This document shows positions 23,032 through 27,837 of a stretch of 27,837 bases of DNA, one piece after another. Origin of the DNA: an uncultured Clostridiaceae bacterium (GTDB taxonomy: Bacteria > Bacillota > Clostridia > Clostridiales > Oxobacteraceae); the NCBI GenBank assembly GCA_937900065.1, contig CALCDS010000074.1:1-27837 (forward strand), in the 5' to 3' direction. Under the pieces are notes generated by a model. It was not told the DNA's origin. It ran no database searches and was given only the letters and a program-made list of their open reading frames with translations. The stretch's first letter is position 1. Every line of letters begins with the position of its first letter. Made by a program: the position numbers and the translations under genes.

Positions 23032-23790
23032 ATGCCGCTCTTAAAAGCCCAGGGAATAGTTATTAAAATGGTAAATTTGGGTGAGGCGGATAAAATTATC
23101 ACCCTTTTTACAGATAGCATGGGGAAAATAGAAGCTGTGGCACATGGTGCAAGAAAGCCCAAAAGCAAGCTCTTATCGTCAACACAGATTTTTTGTTATG
23201 GAGAGTATGTTTTATATAAGGGGAAAAGTCTTTACACAATCAGCCAGGCTGAAATAATACAATCATTTCAGGAGCTTTTAAACGATCTTTATACCTTAAC
23301 ATATGGTTCGTATGTTGTAGAGCTTATAGGTGTGCTGACTCAAAATAATGAACCTAATATAGAGCTGTTTGCACTGCTTTTAAAATGCATGTACCTGATG
23401 ACCGACAGAAATATTGACATAGAGCTATTGATAAGAGCATTTGAACTAAAGTCGATGTCCATATCGGGTTATATGCCGAACCTATATGGGTGCTCATGTT
23501 GCAAGGATAAAAATGCAAAACCCTATGGATTCAGCAGCCAAAGCGGAGGCCTTGTATGCAAAAAATGCTTTGATTCGGATGGATCAGCCATAAAGTTGGA
23601 TCCCTCCACGATAGGGCTGATGAGATATATTTTGAAATTGGATATTGAAAAGGTGGGAATGATAAAAGCTTCAAAAAATAATAAATATGAGATGAAAAAA
23701 ATATCAAAAGATTACATAAAATATTATCTGGATAAGGAGTTTAAAAGCCTGGAATTTCTTGATGATATTAAAAATGTTGATAATCTATAA
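23032..23790 (+). CDS. recO: DNA repair protein RecO
   Basis: RecO acts with RecR and RecF to load RecA on SSB-coated single-stranded DNA. The 252-residue protein has the N-terminal OB fold (about 1-80) beginning MPLLKAQGIVIK, a helical domain, and a zinc site with Cys154, Cys157, Cys176 and Cys179, as in the Gram-positive and Deinococcus proteins. The start is ATG 23032, with GGGGGTG (23019-23025) six nt upstream; the ATG at 23028 is out of frame. The gene after it has its AAGGAG overlapping the recO stop, so they are cotranscribed. Confidence 0.95.
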   Translation: MPLLKAQGIVIKMVNLGEADKIITLFTDSMGKIEAVAHGARKPKSKLLSSTQIFCYGEYVLYKGKSLYTISQAEIIQSFQELLNDLYTLTYGSYVVELIGVLTQNNEPNIELFALLLKCMYLMTDRNIDIELLIRAFELKSMSISGYMPNLYGCSCCKDKNAKPYGFSSQSGGLVCKKCFDSDGSAIKLDPSTIGLMRYILKLDIEKVGMIKASKNNKYEMKKISKDYIKYYLDKEFKSLEFLDDIKNVDNL

Positions 23791-23803
23791 AGGAGATGAA
23801 GTC

Positions 23804-24250
23804 ATGGAAATCGATCTTGAAAAAGTAGATATAGTAAGGGAAAGAACAAAGGTAAGCTATTCTGAGGCAAAGGATGCTCTTGAAAAATCCAATGGGAATG
23901 TTCTCGATGCCATTATTTATATCGAGAAAAATCAGAAAACCGTATTTAACAGCATAAGCGGAGCTGGCAATGAATTTGTAGACTATATAAAAGATATAGT
24001 TAAAAAGGGAAATGTAACAAGAATAAAGATTAAAAAAGATGGGAAGCTGCTTATTGACATACCTGTTAATGCAGGAGTGGTTGGAGGAGCAATTGGTGTA
24101 GTATACCTGCCAGTGCTCATGGCAATCGGGGCAATAGCCGCAGTCGTGTCAAAGGTCGAAATATTTATTGAAAGACCTGACGGCAAGGTGGAAGTGGTAA
24201 AGGACATTGATAAGCATCTTTCCAAAAAGGATGATGATTCTAAATCATAA
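23804..24250 (+). CDS. UBA-like plus DUF4342 domain protein
   Basis: The 148-residue protein begins with a UBA/TS-N-like three-helix segment (residues 5-43: VDIVRERTKVSYSEAKDALEK then GNVLDAIIYIEK), the fold also used by EF-Ts and the nascent-chain complex. It is followed by a DUF4342-type region with two beta strands, a Gly/Ala/Val-rich hydrophobic stretch (about 90-116) that could be a membrane segment, and a charged tail. The function is unknown. The start is ATG 23804, with AAGGAG (23790-23795) eight nt upstream; the longer in-frame extension to 23759 lies inside recO and is rejected. It is the last gene before a strong terminator. Confidence 0.82.
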   Translation: MEIDLEKVDIVRERTKVSYSEAKDALEKSNGNVLDAIIYIEKNQKTVFNSISGAGNEFVDYIKDIVKKGNVTRIKIKKDGKLLIDIPVNAGVVGGAIGVVYLPVLMAIGAIAAVVSKVEIFIERPDGKVEVVKDIDKHLSKKDDDSKS

Positions 24251-24288
24251 GTGTCATAAGATTAGATTACCTTATATGTTCAATTCGA

Positions 24289-24317
24289 TAAACCTCGATT
24301 TTGAGGTTTACTTTTTT
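24289..24317 (+). terminator. Rho-independent terminator of the era-recO transcript
   Basis: TAAACCTC (24289-24296) pairs perfectly with GAGGTTTA (24303-24310) around GATTTT, followed by C and a T6 run. A textbook intrinsic terminator. Confidence 0.9.
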
Positions 24318-24378
24318 GGTATATTTTAATACGGTCTAAACCATGTGGTTTGAGATATTATGTGTAATAAAAAAGTAG

Positions 24379-24407
24379 TTTACTAAAAATGTCTATATAT
24401 GTATAAT
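24379..24407 (+). promoter_or_regulatory. Sigma-A promoter for the CcpN-like gene
   Basis: TTTACT (24379-24384), a 17-nt spacer and a consensus TATAAT (24402-24407). The predicted start near 24414 makes a coding start at 24413 impossible and leaves about 80 nt of leader. A bulged hairpin, TCTAAACC with GGTTT(G)AGA (24335-24355), lies upstream and could be a regulator site. Confidence 0.55.
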
Positions 24408-24493
24408 AATAAGTGTCTAAATTCACAGCAGGGCCTTTAATTAATATATTGATTGCTACCTGTTTGAGTTTTACTGCAAAGAAGGTGATAGCT

Positions 24494-25129
24494 ATTAAGC
24501 TGACTAAACGACAAGAAGAGATAATTGAGCTCGTTAAGCATAACCAGCCTATAACCAGCGAAAAACTGGCTCACAAGCTTAATGTAACGCGAGCAGCATT
24601 GCGTTCTGATCTTGCAATTCTAACGATGACAGGGATACTTGATGCGAGGCCAAAAGTAGGGTATTTGTATTCTAAAAAGCCTGCTGAAAGTATCGTATAT
24701 GATTACATAAGAAATATAAAAGTTGCAGATATTAAAACCAAACCGGTAATTGTGCCTGAAGACAGTTCGATTTATGATTCTATCGTTACTCTATTTCTAA
24801 ATGATGTCGGCACAATTTTTGTTGAGTCAAACGGGTACCTGACAGGCGCGATATCGCGCAAAGACTTTCTGAAAGCGGCAATGGGCAATACGGATTTTAA
24901 TAAAGTTCCGGCAGGCATAATAATGACCAGGATGCCTAACATCATTACTGTTATGGATTCAGATTCAGCATATGATGCTGCAAAAAAAATAATAGAACAT
25001 GAGGTTGATAGTCTTCCTGTCGTAGAAGGGGTCAAGGATGAATTTGGAAAAGAACGCTGTAAGATAACAGGAAAAGTGTCAAAGACTACTTTGACAAGGC
25101 TTTTAGTAAAGCTGGGAGAGAATTTATAG
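24494..25129 (+). CDS. ccpN: CcpN-like transcriptional repressor (HTH plus two CBS domains)
   Basis: This is a repressor of the CcpN/YqzB type, which controls gluconeogenic genes in Bacillus and senses nucleotides through its CBS pair. The protein (211 residues from 24494) has an N-terminal winged HTH (KLTKRQEEIIELVKHNQPIT then LNVTRAALRSDLAILTMTG), a linker with DARPKVGYLYS, and two CBS domains (about residues 70-130 and 140-210). Start choice is unusual. AAGAAGGTGAT (24480-24490) matches the anti-Shine-Dalgarno sequence and sits at normal spacing before ATT 24494, which gives the family's usual N-terminus. GTG 24485 lies inside that site, and GTG 24413 precedes the transcript start. ppdK follows, and the usual PPDK regulatory gene is not between them. 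Confidence 0.85.
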   Translation: MKLTKRQEEIIELVKHNQPITSEKLAHKLNVTRAALRSDLAILTMTGILDARPKVGYLYSKKPAESIVYDYIRNIKVADIKTKPVIVPEDSSIYDSIVTLFLNDVGTIFVESNGYLTGAISRKDFLKAAMGNTDFNKVPAGIIMTRMPNIITVMDSDSAYDAAKKIIEHEVDSLPVVEGVKDEFGKERCKITGKVSKTTLTRLLVKLGENL

Positions 25130-25142
25130 TATTTGTTTGCGT

Positions 25143-25180
25143 ACTGTAACTGTAATTGCAATGGATGAGGCATTTACAGT
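25143..25180. promoter_or_regulatory. Candidate operator upstream of ppdK
   Basis: ACTGTAA (25143-25149) followed at once by CTGTAA (25150-25155), and the inverse TTACAGT (25174-25180), lie in the 79-nt gap before ppdK. A direct repeat plus an inverted copy is typical of regulator sites. The CcpN-like protein encoded just upstream is the obvious candidate, but the motif does not clearly match the known Bacillus CcpN site. Confidence 0.35.
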
Positions 25181-25208
25181 CCTACATAATAAATCAGGGG
25201 GTATTTTT

Positions 25209-27837
25209 ATGGAAAATAAGAAATATGTTTATCTTTTTAGCGAGGGCAACGCTAATATGAGAAACCTTCTTGGAGGAAAGGGAGCCAATCTTGCGGAAAT
25301 GACCATAATCGGCTTACCTGTACCTCAAGGTTTTACCATAACGGCCGAAGCCTGCACAAGGTACTATGATGATGGCGGGAAGATATCAGATGATATAGTC
25401 TCGCAGATAGAAGAACATTTGAAAAAACTTGAAGAGATGACAGGCAAAAAATTTGGGGACACGGCCAATCCTCTGCTGGTTTCAGTACGTTCCGGAGCAA
25501 GAATTTCAATGCCTGGAATGATGGATACGATACTTAATCTTGGATTAAACGACCAGACTGTAACCGGACTTGCCAACCTTACTAAGAATGAAAGGTTTGC
25601 ATATGACAGCTACAGGCGTTTCATACAGATGTTCGGCGATGTTGTAATGGAAATTGGAAAAAATAAATTCGAAGAAATACTTGATGCCGTCAAGAAGGAA
25701 AATGGCGCAAAGTATGACACTGATTTGAATGCAGACAATTTCAAGGATGTTGTAAAGAGATATAAGGAATTATATAAGAAAGAAATGGGCAGCGATTTCC
25801 CGCAGGATCCTAAAGTTCAACTGATTGAAGCCGTAAAGGCAGTGTTCAGATCATGGAATAATCCAAGAGCAATAGTATATAGAAGGCTTAATGAAATATC
25901 AAGCAGCTGGGGCACGGCTGTAAACGTACAACAGATGGTATTCGGGAATATGGGCAATACTTCGGGAACCGGAGTTGCATTTACGAGGAATCCCGCAACA
26001 GGCGAAAAGGCTATATTCGGAGAATATCTTGTAAATGCTCAGGGTGAGGATGTTGTTGCAGGTATAAGGACGCCTCAACCTATAGTAAAGATGGGCCAGG
26101 ACCTTCCTGATGCATACAAGGAGTTTGTAAGGATTGCAAATCTCCTTGAGAACCATTACAGGGATATGCAGGATATGGAATTTACCGTTGAACAGGGTAA
26201 ACTGTATTTCTTGCAGACAAGGAATGGCAAGAGAACAGCTCAGGCGGCTTTGAAGATTGCCGTAGATATGGTGAGTGAAGGGCTTATAAACAAAGAAGAA
26301 GCCATAATGAAGGTTGAGCCTAAACAGCTGGATCAACTTTTACATCCTACATTCGATACAGCCGAACTGAAAGCCGCAAAGCCGATTGCAAAAGGACTTC
26401 CGGCATCTCCGGGAGCTGCTAATGGCAGGATATACTTTACAGCCGAAGATGCAAAAGCTCATGGGAAAGCAGGAGAGAAAGTCGTGCTGGTAAGGGCTGA
26501 AACATCACCTGAAGATATAGAGGGAATGGCAGCTTCGGAAGGCATACTGACCGTAAGAGGCGGCATGACATCGCATGCTGCGGTTGTAGCAAGAGGCATG
26601 GGCAAATGCTGTGTGGCAGGCTGCGGTGAAATAATCGTTGATGAAGAAAATAAAATCATGACTGTAAAAGGCCGGAAATTTAATGAAGGCGATTATATTT
26701 CCATCGATGGTTCTACAGGATATGTGTATGATCACGAGCTAAAGACTGTAAAACCTGAGATCACAGGCTATTTTGCAACATTTATGGGATGGGTCGACAG
26801 CATTAGAAAGTTAAAGGTAAGAGCTAATGCCGATATCCCAAGGGATGCTAAGGTGGCTGTAGAATTTGGAGCAGAAGGAATAGGACTTTGCAGGACAGAG
26901 CACATGTTCTTTGCAGAGGACAGGATTCCGGCAGTAAGGGAAATGATTGTCGCAAAGACTGAAAAGCAGAGAAGAAAAGCCTTGGATAAACTTCTCCCGA
27001 TGCAGAGAGAAGATTTCATAGGTCTTTATGAGGCAATGGGCGAAAAGGATGTAACGATAAGGTTCCTTGATCCACCACTGCATGAATTTTTACCTCAAAA
27101 TGATGAAGACATTAACGCTCTTTCAAAGGAAATGGGAATAACTTTTGAAGAGTTAAAGAATACGGTTGCAAGCCTTCATGAATTCAACCCGATGATGGGT
27201 CACAGGGGATGCAGGCTTTCAGTAACATATCCTGAAATTGCTGAAATGCAAACCAGAGCTGTTATAGAGGCTGCGCTCTATGTAAAGAAGAATAAAGGTC
27301 TTAACGTTACTCCTGAAATAATGATTCCTCTAGTTGGAGAAGTAAAAGAATTGAAGTATGTAAAAGATATCGTAACAAGGACAGCCGATCCCATAATAAA
27401 GGAATCAGGAGTCGATATGAAATATCTTGTAGGAACCATGATCGAGATACCAAGGGCTGCGATTACCGCGGACGAAATTGCAAAGGAAGCTCAGTTTTTC
27501 TCATTCGGAACAAATGACTTGACTCAGATGACATTTGGATTCTCAAGAGATGATGCAGGCAAATTCTTGAATTCTTATTATGAAAAGAAGATTTTTGAAT
27601 TTGATCCATTTGCAAGATTGGATCAAGTTGGAGTTGGAAGATTGATGAAGATGGCTGTTGAACTTGGAAAGAAAACAAGGCCTGACATAAAGCTTGGAAT
27701 ATGCGGAGAGCATGGCGGTGATCCATCATCAATTGAATTCTGCCATAATATAGGTTTGGACTATGTATCTTGTTCACCATACAGGGTACCGATTGCAAGG
27801 TTGGCGGCTGCCCAGGCTCAAGTAAAAAATCCAAGAA
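25209..27837 (+). CDS. ppdK: Pyruvate, phosphate dikinase (3' end cut by window)
   Basis: PPDK interconverts pyruvate, ATP and phosphate with phosphoenolpyruvate, AMP and pyrophosphate; in anaerobes it can serve glycolysis or gluconeogenesis. 876 codons are present, close to the full family length, and the frame is open to the last base. It begins MENKKYVYLF. The ATP-grasp domain is followed by the phosphohistidine domain with GGMTSHAAVVARG (catalytic His456) and the TIM-barrel PEP/pyruvate domain with GLCRTEHMFF and a catalytic Cys855 in YVSCSPYRVPIARLAAAQA. Only a few C-terminal residues should be missing. The start is ATG 25209 with GGGGG (25197-25201) seven nt upstream. Confidence 0.97.
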   Translation, partial: MENKKYVYLFSEGNANMRNLLGGKGANLAEMTIIGLPVPQGFTITAEACTRYYDDGGKISDDIVSQIEEHLKKLEEMTGKKFGDTANPLLVSVRSGARISMPGMMDTILNLGLNDQTVTGLANLTKNERFAYDSYRRFIQMFGDVVMEIGKNKFEEILDAVKKENGAKYDTDLNADNFKDVVKRYKELYKKEMGSDFPQDPKVQLIEAVKAVFRSWNNPRAIVYRRLNEISSSWGTAVNVQQMVFGNMGNTSGTGVAFTRNPATGEKAIFGEYLVNAQGEDVVAGIRTPQPIVKMGQDLPDAYKEFVRIANLLENHYRDMQDMEFTVEQGKLYFLQTRNGKRTAQAALKIAVDMVSEGLINKEEAIMKVEPKQLDQLLHPTFDTAELKAAKPIAKGLPASPGAANGRIYFTAEDAKAHGKAGEKVVLVRAETSPEDIEGMAASEGILTVRGGMTSHAAVVARGMGKCCVAGCGEIIVDEENKIMTVKGRKFNEGDYISIDGSTGYVYDHELKTVKPEITGYFATFMGWVDSIRKLKVRANADIPRDAKVAVEFGAEGIGLCRTEHMFFAEDRIPAVREMIVAKTEKQRRKALDKLLPMQREDFIGLYEAMGEKDVTIRFLDPPLHEFLPQNDEDINALSKEMGITFEELKNTVASLHEFNPMMGHRGCRLSVTYPEIAEMQTRAVIEAALYVKKNKGLNVTPEIMIPLVGEVKELKYVKDIVTRTADPIIKESGVDMKYLVGTMIEIPRAAITADEIAKEAQFFSFGTNDLTQMTFGFSRDDAGKFLNSYYEKKIFEFDPFARLDQVGVGRLMKMAVELGKKTRPDIKLGICGEHGGDPSSIEFCHNIGLDYVSCSPYRVPIARLAAAQAQVKNPR

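Noticed and set aside
1..27837. CRISPR array, prophage, transposon, toxin-antitoxin or defence system
   Set aside because: No regularly spaced direct repeats, integrase, transposase, phage or defence-domain genes were seen; almost all DNA is conserved housekeeping or sporulation genes.

Overview
The window is a block of low-GC, AT-rich bacterial DNA in which every supported gene lies on the + strand. The content points to an endospore-forming member of the Firmicutes, most likely class Clostridia. It carries the spore protease gene gpr, spoIIP, yqfC and yqfD, a CIRCE-controlled hrcA-grpE-dnaK-dnaJ operon, the yqfC-yqfD-phoH-yqfF-ybeY-dgkA-cdd-era-yqzL-recO order, and a CcpN-type regulator next to pyruvate phosphate dikinase. 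AUA and AGG codons are common, and TTG or GTG starts are frequent. The genus cannot be fixed from the sequence alone.

Layout. Positions 1-2322 hold gpr and spoIIP (germination and engulfment), preceded by repeats. Positions 2323-5501 hold a sigma-A promoter with a long leader, then lepA and hemW. Positions 5502-13821 hold the heat-shock operon hrcA-grpE-dnaK-dnaJ, continuing into prmA, rsmE and mtaB (methylation of ribosomal protein L11, 16S rRNA and tRNA). Positions 13822-15200 hold a HIT-family hydrolase, rpsU and yqeY, closed by a strong terminator. Positions 15201-21118 hold a tightly packed operon: yqfC, yqfD, phoH, yqfF/pgpH, ybeY and a DgkA-PAP2 fusion. Positions 21119-24317 hold cdd, era, yqzL, recO and a UBA-DUF4342 gene, ended by a clear terminator. 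Positions 24318-27837 hold a CcpN-like repressor and ppdK, which runs off the window within a few codons of its expected end.

How it works together: HrcA with CIRCE should repress the chaperone operon, and GrpE, DnaK and DnaJ form one folding machine. Terminator-like hairpins after dnaK and after dnaJ would lower expression stepwise toward the methyltransferase genes. Era, YbeY, LepA, PrmA, RsmE and RpsU all serve the ribosome. The CcpN-like protein probably controls ppdK.

The genes are conserved and ordinary, and I see no defence island, prophage, transposase, CRISPR array, rRNA or tRNA. The less explained material is between genes: (i) a degenerate repeat family upstream of gpr, yqfC and cdd; (ii) a 51-bp palindrome-ended element present twice at exactly the same length, upstream of hrcA and yqzL, with two more inverted repeats clustered beside the second copy; (iii) a perfect 19-bp palindrome upstream of the HIT gene; (iv) a long hairpin in the rpsU leader; and (v) a probable AUU start codon for the CcpN-like gene.
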